A DNA stretch of 64,000 nt from an uncultured Collinsella sp. (GCA_900541175.1 UQIT01000010.1:1-64000), one strand, 5' to 3'. Positions 26,055 through 38,331 are shown, counted from the stretch's first letter. Program-made: numbers and translations. The notes: generated from the sequence alone by a model not told the origin.

Positions 26055-26474
26055 CTACGCCTCGCGCTCGACCTCACTCACGCATTCATTCTTGATGGTG
26101 CCAACGAGCGCCTGCAGCGCATCGACCACGTGCGGGCGAATGTCCCCGCCGATGAGCACGAGCATGATGTCGTCACCTACGGCAAGCTCGCCGCTTGCCA
26201 GCCACACGCGCACATAGCCGATACCCGGCATCGCGCGCGTCGCCTCGATGGCGGCCTGTACCTTGCTGGCGTCGTAGCCGAACACCATGCTGCCCACCTT
26301 GTGGCCCGGCGCCACGCCATCGGTCTCGACACCGCGCGCCTCGGCCTTGGGCGTCGCGCGCACCACACCGTTATGTGTCAGATACATACCGCACGCAGGT
26401 GCCGACGAATCGGCCTTGGCCTCGCGCAGCCAAGCATCAATCGAAGGCATCGTTTTGCCATTCTCGAGCATCAT
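26055..26474 (-). CDS. MoaE-like protein (molybdopterin synthase catalytic-subunit family)
   Basis: 139 residues. The order GMYLTHNGVVRATPK, VFGYDASKVQAAIEATRAM, YVRVWLASGELAVGDDIMLVLI and DALQALVGTIKNECVSEVE follows MoaE, which transfers sulfur from MoaD to precursor Z. The HR of the MoaE core is replaced by LASG, but a Lys before the final Glu is kept. No other molybdenum-cofactor gene lies in the window, so the assignment and activity are tentative. Adjacent ATGs at 26474 and 26471 both fit the GGGAG site. Confidence 0.6.
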   Translation of the reverse strand: MMLENGKTMPSIDAWLREAKADSSAPACGMYLTHNGVVRATPKAEARGVETDGVAPGHKVGSMVFGYDASKVQAAIEATRAMPGIGYVRVWLASGELAVGDDIMLVLIGGDIRPHVVDALQALVGTIKNECVSEVEREA

Positions 26475-26490
26475 TTCTCCCTTACCGTCG

Positions 26491-26533
26491 TCGAGTAGCC
26501 AATTTGGAACGGGGCTTTTTTAGCTACTCTCGA
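26491..26533. repeat. Hairpin between sortase and MoaE-like genes
   Basis: TCGAGTAGC pairs with GCTACTCTCGA (one bulge) around a loop carrying GGGGCTTTTTT. It fills the 64 bp gap after the sortase stop. Confidence 0.4.
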
Positions 26534-26538
26534 ACAAC

Positions 26539-27537
26539 TTATTCCTCGACCGGCGTGAGCACCATGACGGCACGCGTGTTGCTCAGCGATAACGAACGAC
26601 AGGTCACAAGCGTTACGACCTTGGTTGCCGAAGCAGCACGATCAGTGGCATCGCTCGCCACGGCAGAGGCACCGTCGAGCATCTCGGACAGGTAGTTCTT
26701 GAGCCCGTCGTCGCCCTCAAAATTGGGCGTGCGCGCCTTGGAGTACGTATCCTCAACGACCTTGGTCGCCAGCGGACGCAGCTTATACGTAGCATCCCGT
26801 GTGATGTAGTACACATATTCAATGCTATCGAACGTTGCCTGGTCAGTCGTATCCGAAATCACGTTGAACATCGACCCATCGTTCATATGGTGGCCGTAGA
26901 TCGTGGTCTGCTGGTCAACCATTCCCGGCGCGGTGTCATCGCTATCCAGGAAAATGGCCCCAGATGCATTGGCCGTACCGTCGAACAGCGTGTTGAGGTA
27001 TTTGGAGTTGTTGTTGGTCTGCACGACGGGATAGTTGATGTTGGTGCCGGGCGCGTAAATCCAACCCACAACCTCGGGATTCGTCTGGGCAAGTGCATCA
27101 AAGTCGATAATCGGCACGCCGCTGGCGTCCTTGTCGCTTATATATTGCTTCTCGATTTTCTGATACGAATCGCTCGCCTGCTTATAGCCAATCTGAGCAT
27201 TGATAAAGATGGCAGCGGCGGCAACAATCAGACCGATGCCCACGATAATGAGCAGAATAGGAATAATGGAGCGGCGCTTTTTGCGCGGCGGTTCGGTGTA
27301 ATCCGACGGCGCGGCATGCGATGAAGACCGGGGCGGCTTCTTAGCGGTGCTATAAGACGAAGGGCGATACGCAGCCGGCGTATCCTGACGGCGATGGGAC
27401 GTCGGCGTTACAGAACGCGGCGCGCGCGGCTGCTGAGGAGAGGATGTCCGACCCTGCTGCGCCGCATGGGCAGCACCCGGCTTCGACGGATCGGGAATCT
27501 GAGAAGCCTTGAATCGTTTTCCCTGATAGTCGGACAT
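26539..27537 (-). CDS. Class B sortase
   Basis: Membrane transpeptidase that links sorting-signal proteins to the wall or to each other. From MSDYQGKRFKASQ at 27537 (AAGGAGA upstream) the 332-residue protein has an 85-residue disordered Pro/Ser/Arg-rich cytosolic leader, one transmembrane span (about 90-113) and a sortase domain with the catalytic triad His216 (TIYGHHMND), Cys313 (TLVTC) and Arg322 (NTRAVM). The domain contains GWIYAPGTNINYPVVQ, typical of class B. The two sortase-signal proteins at 47.5-52.8 kb are plausible substrates, though 20 kb away. Confidence 0.9.
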   Translation of the reverse strand: MSDYQGKRFKASQIPDPSKPGAAHAAQQGRTSSPQQPRAPRSVTPTSHRRQDTPAAYRPSSYSTAKKPPRSSSHAAPSDYTEPPRKKRRSIIPILLIIVGIGLIVAAAAIFINAQIGYKQASDSYQKIEKQYISDKDASGVPIIDFDALAQTNPEVVGWIYAPGTNINYPVVQTNNNSKYLNTLFDGTANASGAIFLDSDDTAPGMVDQQTTIYGHHMNDGSMFNVISDTTDQATFDSIEYVYYITRDATYKLRPLATKVVEDTYSKARTPNFEGDDGLKNYLSEMLDGASAVASDATDRAASATKVVTLVTCRSLSLSNTRAVMVLTPVEE

Positions 27538-27572
27538 GGCTCTCCTTATACTGCGGCGAAACGGCGGAACGT

Positions 27573-28037
27573 CTAGGCGTCGGCCATCTCCTGCTTCATC
27601 TTCTCGATAACCTTGCGGTACTCGGGGTCGCATGCGCCCAGAATCTGCGTGGCGTAGATGGCGGCGTTCTTGGCGCCGTTGATGGCAACGCAGGCCACGG
27701 GCACGCCCGAAGGCATCTGCACCATCGACAGCAGCGAATCCATGCCGCCCAGGTCACTCGTCTTCATAGGCACACCGATGACCGGCAGCGGCGTAAAGGC
27801 AGCCACGACACCACCCAGGTGAGCGGCCTTGCCGGCGGCGGCGATAATCACTTTGATACCGCGATCGGCGGCAGTCGAAGCCCACTCGTGGACCTTCGCC
27901 GGCGTGCGATGTGCGCTCGCAATGACGAGCTCATAGGGCACACCGAGCTCCTCGAGCTCGGCGGTGCAGCCTTCCATAACGCCCAGATCGGACTTGGAGC
28001 CCATAATGATCCCGACAACCGGCTTCTGATCTGCCAT
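27573..28037 (-). CDS. purE: 5-(carboxyamino)imidazole ribonucleotide mutase
   Basis: Converts N5-CAIR to CAIR in purine synthesis. 154 residues from the ATG at 28037, which has AGGAGG nine bases upstream. Signature regions are IIMGSKSDLGVMEG, ASAHRTPAKVHEW with the catalytic His, AAAGKAAHLGGVVAAF and MPSGVPVACVAINGAKNAA. Class I length. No purK is adjacent. The sortase gene follows after 35 bp and could be co-transcribed, although the functions differ. Confidence 0.94.
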   Translation of the reverse strand: MADQKPVVGIIMGSKSDLGVMEGCTAELEELGVPYELVIASAHRTPAKVHEWASTAADRGIKVIIAAAGKAAHLGGVVAAFTPLPVIGVPMKTSDLGGMDSLLSMVQMPSGVPVACVAINGAKNAAIYATQILGACDPEYRKVIEKMKQEMADA

Positions 28038-28100
28038 AAACAAAGACCTCCTGTTGAGAGCGGTGACGCGGCGGATCCGCGACCCTTAACTACTGAGAGT

Positions 28101-28106
28101 AGTATA
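28101..28106 (-). promoter_or_regulatory. Candidate -10 box for purE
   Basis: TATACT on the minus strand about 65 bp before the start codon; no good -35 box. Confidence 0.3.
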
Positions 28107-28132
28107 GCTGCTCCCGTCCCTGCGGTCTTTGT

Positions 28133-28220
28133 GGCGCTTCGCGGGCGGGCCAGGCTTTATCTTCACTCCGGTTGCTTCGCAAAGTCGTTCAGATAAAGCC
28201 TGGCCCGCCCGCGAAGCGCC
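28133..28220. repeat. Long palindromic element PAL7
   Basis: Arms 28133-28162 and 28191-28220 are perfect 30 bp inverted copies (outer end GGCGCTTCGCGGGCGGGCC) around a 28-base centre. It lies in the 426 bp gap between purE and carB. The rest of the gap holds the carB terminator (28255-28324) and a GC-rich stretch (28325-28463) without a recognisable gene. Confidence 0.8.
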
Positions 28221-28254
28221 CTGCGACCTACCGGGGATTGCTATGACGTACGTT

Positions 28255-28324
28255 GGCTGAAATAAAAACGTGGGGTCCGTCGTTCGAATGAACGACGGAC
28301 CCCACACTCACTTTTTATTCAGCC
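28255..28324 (-). terminator. carB terminator, large hairpin
   Basis: GTGGGGTCCGTCGTTC (28270-28285) pairs perfectly with 28290-28305 over a GAAT loop. GTTTTTATTTC follows on the minus strand, and an outer GGCTGAA/TTCAGCC stem encloses it. It lies about 140 bp past the carB stop. Confidence 0.75.
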
Positions 28325-28463
28325 CTAGTCATCGCGCAAAGCCCCTTCGGCAGCACACGGTGCAGCCAAGTCACCGCAGGCCGTTTCCTCCTGAGCGACT
28401 CTGCTTGCAGCCGGAGCGAAAGGGGGAAATCTCGGCCCCTCCCGCCCCGGCCGGCCAGGTCAA

Positions 28464-31778
<3,315 letters not shown>

Positions 31779-31779
31779 G

Positions 31780-33210
31780 TTAGTTCTCCTCGGTCTCAGT
31801 CTCGGCGAAATTCCAGCCAGCCAGGCGGTCCTTCGCGGTGTCGATGTCCAGGTAGCTCTCCTCGCCGTCCATGAGTCGCGTAAAGGCGGTAAAGAGATAG
31901 TGGGCATCGGTGGGGCCAGGCGAGGCCTCGGGGTGGTACTGGACCGAGAAGCACGGGGCGTCGAGCAGCTGGATGCCCTCGGCGGTGCCGTCGTTGAGGT
32001 TCACATGTGTCAGGCGAATGCGGCCAAAGCGCTCGTTCATCACGACCGGCGCGATTCCACGGCGCACCCAGACGCGCAGATCTCCATCGGCCGCATGCTC
32101 GGTCTCGCCGCCGGAAAGCTCGGGGACAAGCTTGCCCAAGCTGGGGAACAGCAGGCCAAAGCCATGGTTTTGCGCGGTGATCTCCACGCGACGGCTCACC
32201 AGGTTCATGACCGGCTGGTTGCCACCGCGGTGACCGAACTTAAGCTTTTCCATCTGGGCGCCGCAGGCCAGGCTGATCATCTGGTGACCAAGACAAATAC
32301 CAAAGACCGGCACCTTGCCGATCAGCTGCTGCACCTGCTCGTAGGTCTCCACCACGGCATCGGGGTCGCCGGGGCCATTGGACAAAAAGACGCCGTCGGG
32401 ATTCATGTCGAGCACCTGCTGGGCAGGCGTATCCCACGGCACGACGGTAAGGTCGCAGCCGGCGCGGACGAGGCCTTCCAGAATGCCGCGCTTGACGCCG
32501 CAGTCGTAGGCGACCACCTTGTGACGGGCAGGAGCGGCAGCCGCAAGTGCAAAGTCATGCGTGGCAGGCAGGTCGGCGGACACAAACTCGTGAGGCGCGG
32601 GGCAGCTCACGGTCTTGACCAAATTCTCGCCCACCAGCGTGGGCGCTGCGGCCAGACGCTCGGCAAGCTCGTCGACGTCGAAGATCTCGGTCGAGATAAT
32701 GCCCATCTTGGAACCATTGTCGCGCAGATGGCGCACCAGAGCGCGGGTGTCGACACCCTCGATAGCGACGATGCCGCGAGCGCGCAGGTACTCCGGCACG
32801 CTGACGGCCGAGCGCCAGTTAGAAGGCGTGGCGCACATGTCGCGAACGATCATGCCGCGCATGGCCGGAGCGCTCGCAGGGCGCACGGCGTCGCCGGGGA
32901 AGGCCGACTGGACGTCGGTCTCGTCGATACCGTAGTTGCCGATCTGCGGATAGGTCATGGTTACGATTTGGCCGGCATAACTCGGGTCGGTCATGACCTC
33001 AAAGTAGCCCTCGAGCGAGGTGTTGAAGCAGACTTCGCCGGTCGCGGTGCCCGCGGCGCCGCATGCACGTCCATAAAAAATGGTCCCATCCTCAAGATAC
33101 AGGATGCAGGGACCGCAGGTGCCCTTGCTGGTTTTGGCCAGCATACGCTGGCAAAGCTCGCTGGGCGCGAAGGTGCGGGCGGCAGCGCCCGCGGTATGGT
33201 TGTTCGCCAT
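31780..33210 (-). CDS. carA: Carbamoyl-phosphate synthase small (glutaminase) subunit
   Basis: Hydrolyses glutamine and passes ammonia to CarB. From MANNHTAGAAART at 33210 (AAGGAGAACT before it) the 476-residue protein is longer than the usual 380, with about 25 extra N-terminal residues and an insert in the C-terminal part near LPSLGKLVPELSGGETEHA. The N-domain has FNTSLEGYFEVMTDPSYAGQIV. The class I glutaminase has the nucleophile in FGICLGHQMISLA and the His of YHPEASPGPTD. The 207 bp upstream contains the terminator of the next gene (33377-33410) and low-GC sequence that probably holds the promoter. Confidence 0.95.
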   Translation of the reverse strand: MANNHTAGAAARTFAPSELCQRMLAKTSKGTCGPCILYLEDGTIFYGRACGAAGTATGEVCFNTSLEGYFEVMTDPSYAGQIVTMTYPQIGNYGIDETDVQSAFPGDAVRPASAPAMRGMIVRDMCATPSNWRSAVSVPEYLRARGIVAIEGVDTRALVRHLRDNGSKMGIISTEIFDVDELAERLAAAPTLVGENLVKTVSCPAPHEFVSADLPATHDFALAAAAPARHKVVAYDCGVKRGILEGLVRAGCDLTVVPWDTPAQQVLDMNPDGVFLSNGPGDPDAVVETYEQVQQLIGKVPVFGICLGHQMISLACGAQMEKLKFGHRGGNQPVMNLVSRRVEITAQNHGFGLLFPSLGKLVPELSGGETEHAADGDLRVWVRRGIAPVVMNERFGRIRLTHVNLNDGTAEGIQLLDAPCFSVQYHPEASPGPTDAHYLFTAFTRLMDGEESYLDIDTAKDRLAGWNFAETETEEN

Positions 33211-33370
33211 AGTTCTCCTTCCCGGTCTCACAGGACCGGTTTAAAGGTGTGTAGTTAGGCCTCGCGGTATTGTAACCGCAAGCATGCCTCATGGCGTTAA
33301 TTTCATCGAAATGTTTACGAAATGATAATTATGACTTTCTATGCATAATGATTTTTCTGGGACGGGGATT

Positions 33371-33410
33371 AAAAAATCATCCCGCGAGGCTTGTGGCTCA
33401 CGCGGGATGA
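33371..33410 (-). terminator. Intrinsic terminator upstream of carA
   Basis: TCATCCCGCG pairs with CGCGGGATGA (33377-33386 and 33401-33410), followed on the minus strand by a six-base T-run. It ends the transcript of the 33418-34383 gene and insulates carAB. Confidence 0.8.
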
Positions 33411-33417
33411 TGACGTC

Positions 33418-34383
33418 TTACTTTCTCTTGTCCTGCTCCAGCAAATCGGACGGTGAGCGATCGGGCTTGCCGCCGCGGAAAATCTCGCGGCCATGCAGAC
33501 GATGCTCCAGGTCACGTTCGGCCTTTTCCTCGTCAATCTTGGTCTGGCTCACCACCGGGTCCTCAATCAACGACGACACCGAGTTCACCTGCTTCTGAAT
33601 GCGCTCGGCGATGGTGTCATCCATACTCACGATGCGCATCTTCCAGTCGATACTCGTGGCGTTGGATGAGCTCTTGGTCCACACGAACGTCAAAATGGCG
33701 CTCTGGTGGCCCCGCGCGGGGAACATGCCAAAGAAGGAATCGTGCTGAATGTTGCTATCCTCGTCGATATAGGCGTGAACGTTATACACCACGCGGTCGA
33801 TCTTGTCGTTGAGCAGCGCGTTGGTCGCAAGCGCCGCGGCCTGGATCTGCCCGTTGGACAGCAGCTCGAGCTCGTTGGCAGAAGACGTGTCCAACACCGT
33901 CACCTCGACCGTGCCCGTACGCTCATCGGCTTCATCAACGGTAAAGTCGAGCGGGAACTGCGTAAAGCCGTTGCCCCACTCGAGTCCACCCTTGAGTGCT
34001 GTAGAAACGGTATCAACCGAAACGCTCTCGGACAGGTTGGCGGTATTCAGACGGCGCATCACGCCGTAGCCGATCTGCATGCCCACGATCAGCACCAAAA
34101 TACCGATAACCACGGCCATCGCGGTCTTCGTAATGGTATGGCTCACCTGCGAGCCCGAAGGATCGTCCTCGGACAGCGGGTCGATATGTTTTGCCTGGCT
34201 CGCACGGTCCTCGCTGCGCAGCTGCGCTAGCGCCGCTTTGTCACCGCGCTTGGCCGCAGCCTCCTTCTCACGCATGCGCTCGGTACGCTTTTTGGCGAGC
34301 GTGGGATCCAAGACGCCGGATGCATCGATTTCGGAGAATAACTCCGTCACTTCTTCCGGAGTCAAAGGGTTCTTGTCAGCCAT
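33418..34383 (-). CDS. Hypothetical single-pass membrane protein
   Basis: 321 residues; family not recognised. The N-terminal 85 residues are charged and cytosolic (MADKNPLTPEEVTELFSEI and KKRTERMREKEAAAKRGDK, likely helical). One hydrophobic span (about 87-109) follows, then a roughly 170-residue soluble domain ending in a charged tail (HRLHGREIFRGGKPDRSP). The C-terminal domain would be outside the membrane by the positive-inside rule. GGAAG precedes the ATG. It sits 19 bp behind the ABC exporter gene and probably shares its transcript; no catalytic motif is evident. Confidence 0.7.
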   Translation of the reverse strand: MADKNPLTPEEVTELFSEIDASGVLDPTLAKKRTERMREKEAAAKRGDKAALAQLRSEDRASQAKHIDPLSEDDPSGSQVSHTITKTAMAVVIGILVLIVGMQIGYGVMRRLNTANLSESVSVDTVSTALKGGLEWGNGFTQFPLDFTVDEADERTGTVEVTVLDTSSANELELLSNGQIQAAALATNALLNDKIDRVVYNVHAYIDEDSNIQHDSFFGMFPARGHQSAILTFVWTKSSSNATSIDWKMRIVSMDDTIAERIQKQVNSVSSLIEDPVVSQTKIDEEKAERDLEHRLHGREIFRGGKPDRSPSDLLEQDKRK

Positions 34384-34402
34384 AAACTTCCTGTCATATC
34401 AA

Positions 34403-36175
34403 TCAGTCGAGCTCGTGCGCACGCGCACCTTCGAACTGCATTCGATAGTAACGGGCATAGGTGCCGCCACGGGCGAGAAGCTCCTCGTGCGTGCCACGCT
34501 CCACAACGCGACCATGCTCAACGGTCGCAATCTCATCGGCATGCTTAATGGTCGAAAGACGATGGGCGATGATAATCGTGGTACGGCCGCGTGCCAGCTC
34601 TTCGAGCGACTCCTGCACCGCCTCCTCGCTCTCGTTATCCAAAGCACTCGTCGCCTCATCCAAAATAAGGATCTTGGGATTCTTGAGAAACACGCGCGCG
34701 ATGGCAACGCGCTGCTTCTGTCCGCCCGAAAGACGGCTGCCGCGCTCGCCTACCACGGTGTCGTAGCCCTGCGGAAGCGATTCGATAAAGGTATCGATAT
34801 TGGCGCGGCGGGCCGCCTCGGCGATCTCTTCTGCCGTAGCACCCGGCTTGCCGTAGGCGATGTTCTCGCCGATTGTTCCGTCAAACAGGTAGACATCCTG
34901 CTGCACCAGGCCGATGGCACGACGCAGGCTCTGCTGCGTCACATCGCGCACGTCCTGACCGTCGATGCTAATGGATCCGGCAGCCACGTCATAAAAGCGC
35001 GGCAGCAGCGAACAGGTCGTGGATTTGCCACCGCCCGAAGGGCCAACCAAAGCGATGGTCTGCCCGGGCTTGATGGACAGGTCCATGTGGTCGATAACAG
35101 GACGCTCGTCGGCATCGCCCTCGCCCAGCTCAACATCCTCGTAGTTAAAGCACACGTCGTGATACTCCACGGCGCCGGCAGTCACCTGCAGACCCGTAGC
35201 GCCCGGCTTGTCCTGGATATCCGGCGCGGTCGAGAGCACCTCGTCCATACGCTTAAAGCCGGCGATAGCCTTCTGATACGTTTCGGCCGAATTGACGAGC
35301 GTCTCAAGCGGCGTGCAGAACAGCGAAATATAGAGTGCAAAGGTCGCCATATCGACCGCCTGCAGCTGTCCCTGGGCGACCAGCCAGCCGCCCAGCAGTA
35401 CCACGATCACATAGAGCACACCCGAGAGCAGGCCATACGTCGCGGTATAGACGCCCATGGCGTGATACATATTCTCCTTGGACGAAAGATAGCGATTGTT
35501 TGAGGCGCGGAACTTGAAGCGTTCGGTCTCCTCATTGGCAAAGCTCTTGACCACGCGCATGCCCGCCAGCGAATCCTGCAGCTGCGCATTGATGCCGCTG
35601 ATCTTTTTGCGGTTGTCGCTAAAGACCTCGCGCATGCGCATGTTCTGCCAAAACATGATGACCGCAAACGCTGCCGTCACCACGGCCATGGCGAGTGCCA
35701 GCACCGGGGCGATGGTAAAGAGGATCACAAACGAGCCGATGATCTCGATGCCGCAGATGATGATCCACTCGGGCACGTGGTGCGCCGCCTCGCAGATATC
35801 GAACAGGTCGTTGACCACGCGGCTCATCATGTCACCCGAGCTGTTGCGGTCGAAGTACGCAAAGCTAAAGCGCTCATACTGGTCAAACAGGTCCTCGCGC
35901 ATCTTGGACTCCATGCGCGCGCCCATCACGTGACCCCAATAGCTCACAAAGTAGCGGCAAGCGCAGCGGACGGCATACATCAGCACCAAGCCCACCGCGA
36001 TCATGCCGAGCGCCTGCATAATGGCAGCCTGACCCTGAGTAAACAGCCCACCGGTCAAATTGCGCAGGATAATGGGGAACGCCAGGTCAATGGCGGCAAG
36101 CACCAGAGCACAAACAGTATCAGCAACAAAAAGCCCCATCTGGGGCTCGTAATACGAAAGAAACCTCTTAAACAT
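34403..36175 (-). CDS. ABC transporter, fused permease and ATPase (exporter type)
   Basis: 590-residue half-transporter with six hydrophobic spans in the first 310 residues and an ABC domain from about 345. Walker A is GPSGGGKST, signature LSGGQKQRVAIAR, Walker B ILILDEATSALD and H-loop IAHRLST. The layout matches the MsbA/MdlB/LmrA group; substrate unknown. As a single half-transporter gene it would work as a homodimer. The start has GAGGA upstream. The following membrane protein (33418-34383) may be a partner, but I cannot show this. Confidence 0.92.
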   Translation of the reverse strand: MFKRFLSYYEPQMGLFVADTVCALVLAAIDLAFPIILRNLTGGLFTQGQAAIMQALGMIAVGLVLMYAVRCACRYFVSYWGHVMGARMESKMREDLFDQYERFSFAYFDRNSSGDMMSRVVNDLFDICEAAHHVPEWIIICGIEIIGSFVILFTIAPVLALAMAVVTAAFAVIMFWQNMRMREVFSDNRKKISGINAQLQDSLAGMRVVKSFANEETERFKFRASNNRYLSSKENMYHAMGVYTATYGLLSGVLYVIVVLLGGWLVAQGQLQAVDMATFALYISLFCTPLETLVNSAETYQKAIAGFKRMDEVLSTAPDIQDKPGATGLQVTAGAVEYHDVCFNYEDVELGEGDADERPVIDHMDLSIKPGQTIALVGPSGGGKSTTCSLLPRFYDVAAGSISIDGQDVRDVTQQSLRRAIGLVQQDVYLFDGTIGENIAYGKPGATAEEIAEAARRANIDTFIESLPQGYDTVVGERGSRLSGGQKQRVAIARVFLKNPKILILDEATSALDNESEEAVQESLEELARGRTTIIIAHRLSTIKHADEIATVEHGRVVERGTHEELLARGGTYARYYRMQFEGARAHELD

Positions 36176-36205
36176 GCAGTCCTCGGAGATAAAACAATAA
36201 CGTAA

Positions 36206-36245
36206 GACCCTGGGGCAAATAATCAGTAGTGTTTGCCCCAGGGTC
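36206..36245. repeat. Perfect 14 bp hairpin between ABC and NUDIX genes
   Basis: GACCCTGGGGCAAA pairs exactly with TTTGCCCCAGGGTC around 12 bases. The U-run is weak, so it may be a REP-like element or an inefficient terminator after the NUDIX gene. Confidence 0.6.
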
Positions 36246-36255
36246 GCCCTCGCTT

Positions 36256-36951
36256 TTAAAGCTCAGTTCCGCCCAGCCTGTGTGCGATGCTGTCACAGGC
36301 CAAGGCGCCTACGACGGTCTTGGCGTCTTCGATCTTGCCGTCGAGCACGGCATCGATCAGCTCGTGCAGTGGCACCAGGTCCACGTTGACAAACTCGTCA
36401 TCATCGGGGTTGGGCGCATCAAACTCGAGCTTGGTAGCCAAGTAGATGTGGATGATCTCATCGCAAAAACCGCAGGACGTGACAATCGACGTCAAAAAGC
36501 GAATACGACCGGCCCTAAAGCCCGTCTCCTCATGCAGTTCGCGCTTGGCGCAATCGAGCGGGTCCTCGCCTGGATCGAGCTTGCCGGCGGGAATCTCGAC
36601 CGTCACGCGGTCGATGGCGGTGCGGTACTGACGCACCAGTACGATCTTGCCGCTCTCGGTCAGTGCCACAACGGCCGCCGCACCCGGATGGCGAACGATA
36701 TCACGGGCGCTGCGGCGACCGTTGGGCAGCTCAACCTCAAGACGGTGGACGTCGAGGATCTTGCCCTTCCAGGCGCACTCCTCCGAAAGAATCTTCTCGT
36801 GCAGCTCGACATCGTGCGGGTCGTCGTCGCCCAGCACCAGCGCCGGCTCGTCAGCGACCTCGCCACCAGGCTCGCCCTCGGCGTGCCCATACATGCGGCT
36901 GTCCTCTTCAACGATCTGCGCATCCACGAGCTCTTCGTTCTTCTCGTCCAT
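36256..36951 (-). CDS. NUDIX hydrolase, ADP-ribose pyrophosphatase-like
   Basis: 231 residues. The NUDIX box GKLDPGEDPLDCAKRELHEETGF (about 140-162) has every metal-binding Glu, and the preceding VRQYRTAIDRVTVEIPAG is the ADP-ribose pyrophosphatase type; cytosolic housecleaning of ADP-ribose is the likely role. The first 55 residues are acidic and unlike the family. ATG 36951 is better spaced from GAGAGG than ATG 36960, so I chose it. The gene begins 21 bp after purD and is probably in the same transcript. Confidence 0.88.
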   Translation of the reverse strand: MDEKNEELVDAQIVEEDSRMYGHAEGEPGGEVADEPALVLGDDDPHDVELHEKILSEECAWKGKILDVHRLEVELPNGRRSARDIVRHPGAAAVVALTESGKIVLVRQYRTAIDRVTVEIPAGKLDPGEDPLDCAKRELHEETGFRAGRIRFLTSIVTSCGFCDEIIHIYLATKLEFDAPNPDDDEFVNVDLVPLHELIDAVLDGKIEDAKTVVGALACDSIAHRLGGTEL

Positions 36952-36972
36952 CCGTCTCATTCCTCTCGGATT

Positions 36973-38277
36973 TTAGGCATCCCAGGCGTCGCGGCCGCGC
37001 AGCGCGCGCAGGCCGATGTCGTGGCGCAGGGTCTTGCCTTCAAAATCAATCTTCTCGCAGGCCTCGTAGGCAAGGTTGCGAGCGTTCTCGAACGTGTCGC
37101 CCAGAGCGGTCACGGCAAGCACGCGGCCACCATTGGTCACGAGCTGGCCGTCCACCACGGCAGTGCCCGCGTGGTACACGGTCACGTTCTCCATGGCCTC
37201 GGCATCGGCGATACCGGTGATGACCTTGCCCTTCTCGTAGCTGCCGGGGTAGCCCGCGCTCGTCAGGACAACGGCCACGGCCCACTCGTCGCGCCAGTCG
37301 AGCTCAATCTGATCAAGCTCGCAGTTGGCGCAGGCGAGCATGACCTCGACTAGGTCGTTCTTAAGGCGCGGCAGCACGACCTGCGTCTCGGGGTCGCCAA
37401 AGCGGGCATTGAACTCCAGCACCTTGGGCCCGGCAGGCGTGAGCATAAAGCCGCCGTACAGGCAGCCGCGGTAGTCGATACCCTCGGCAGCGAGCTCGGC
37501 CACGGTCTGCTCCATGACCTTCACCATCGTGGCATGCTCCTCATCGGTCACGATGGGCACTGGGCTGTAGACGCCCATGCCGCCGGTGTTGGGGCCCTTG
37601 TCGCCCTCGAGCGCGCGCTTGTGGTCCTGCGAGGTAGCCATGGGGCGCACGGTCTTGCCGTCGGTAAAGGCCAGCAGCGAGCACTCGGGACCAACGAGCA
37701 TCTCCTCGATAACCACGGTGCTGCCGGCATCGCCAAAGGTGCCGCCAAAGCACTCGCGCACGGCCTCCTCGGCCTGCTCAAGTTCGGTCGCCACGATAAC
37801 GCCCTTGCCCGCGGCAAGGCCGTCGGCCTTGACGACCAGCGGGGCGCCCTGCTCGCGCACGTAGGCGAGAGCCGAAGCCTCGTCGGTAAACGAGCCGTAG
37901 GCTGCCGTCGGGATACCGGCGCGCTCCATGAGCTGCTTGGAGAACAGCTTGGAGCCCTCCATCTGGGCGCCCTCGGCACCCGGGCCAAAGCAGGGAATAC
38001 CCGCCGCGCGCACGGCGTCGGCCACGCCCGCCACGAGCGGAGCCTCGGGGCCAATTACCACGAGTCCGCATCCGTGGCTCTGCGCAAACGCCGCCACGGC
38101 CGCAGGATCGCAGTCGTCGAGAACAACGTTCTCGCCGCAGCTCGCGGTGCCGCCGTTACCCGGCGCAATGTAGAGCTTGCCGGCGAGCGGTGATGCTGCG
38201 AGCTTAGCTGCCAAAGCATGCTCACGGCCGCCGCTGCCCAACAACAGGATGTCGATGGTTTGAGTGTCCGCCTTCAA
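36973..38277 (-). CDS. purD: Phosphoribosylamine-glycine ligase
   Basis: Second purine step, joining phosphoribosylamine and glycine with ATP. 434 residues with the N-terminal LLLGSGGREHALAAKLA, the ATP-grasp segments VVKADGLAAGKGVIVA and FVMEEMLVGPECSLLAF-like region, NTGGMGVYSPVPIVT, and EFNARFGDPETQVVLPRL near the active site. The start is a TTG (38277) with a strong GGAGG five bases before it; no nearby ATG fits. Upstream are the purA terminator region and purA itself. Confidence 0.94.
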   Translation of the reverse strand: MKADTQTIDILLLGSGGREHALAAKLAASPLAGKLYIAPGNGGTASCGENVVLDDCDPAAVAAFAQSHGCGLVVIGPEAPLVAGVADAVRAAGIPCFGPGAEGAQMEGSKLFSKQLMERAGIPTAAYGSFTDEASALAYVREQGAPLVVKADGLAAGKGVIVATELEQAEEAVRECFGGTFGDAGSTVVIEEMLVGPECSLLAFTDGKTVRPMATSQDHKRALEGDKGPNTGGMGVYSPVPIVTDEEHATMVKVMEQTVAELAAEGIDYRGCLYGGFMLTPAGPKVLEFNARFGDPETQVVLPRLKNDLVEVMLACANCELDQIELDWRDEWAVAVVLTSAGYPGSYEKGKVITGIADAEAMENVTVYHAGTAVVDGQLVTNGGRVLAVTALGDTFENARNLAYEACEKIDFEGKTLRHDIGLRALRGRDAWDA

Positions 38278-38331
38278 GGGTGCCTCCTCTATGGATTAAC
38301 GGCTCGCTCCGCGCGAGCCCTTTGCAAGCAA

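Noticed and set aside
28038..28132. Purine riboswitch upstream of purE (and likewise upstream of purF)
   Set aside because: The conserved three-way junction core of the purine riboswitch could not be found in either leader.
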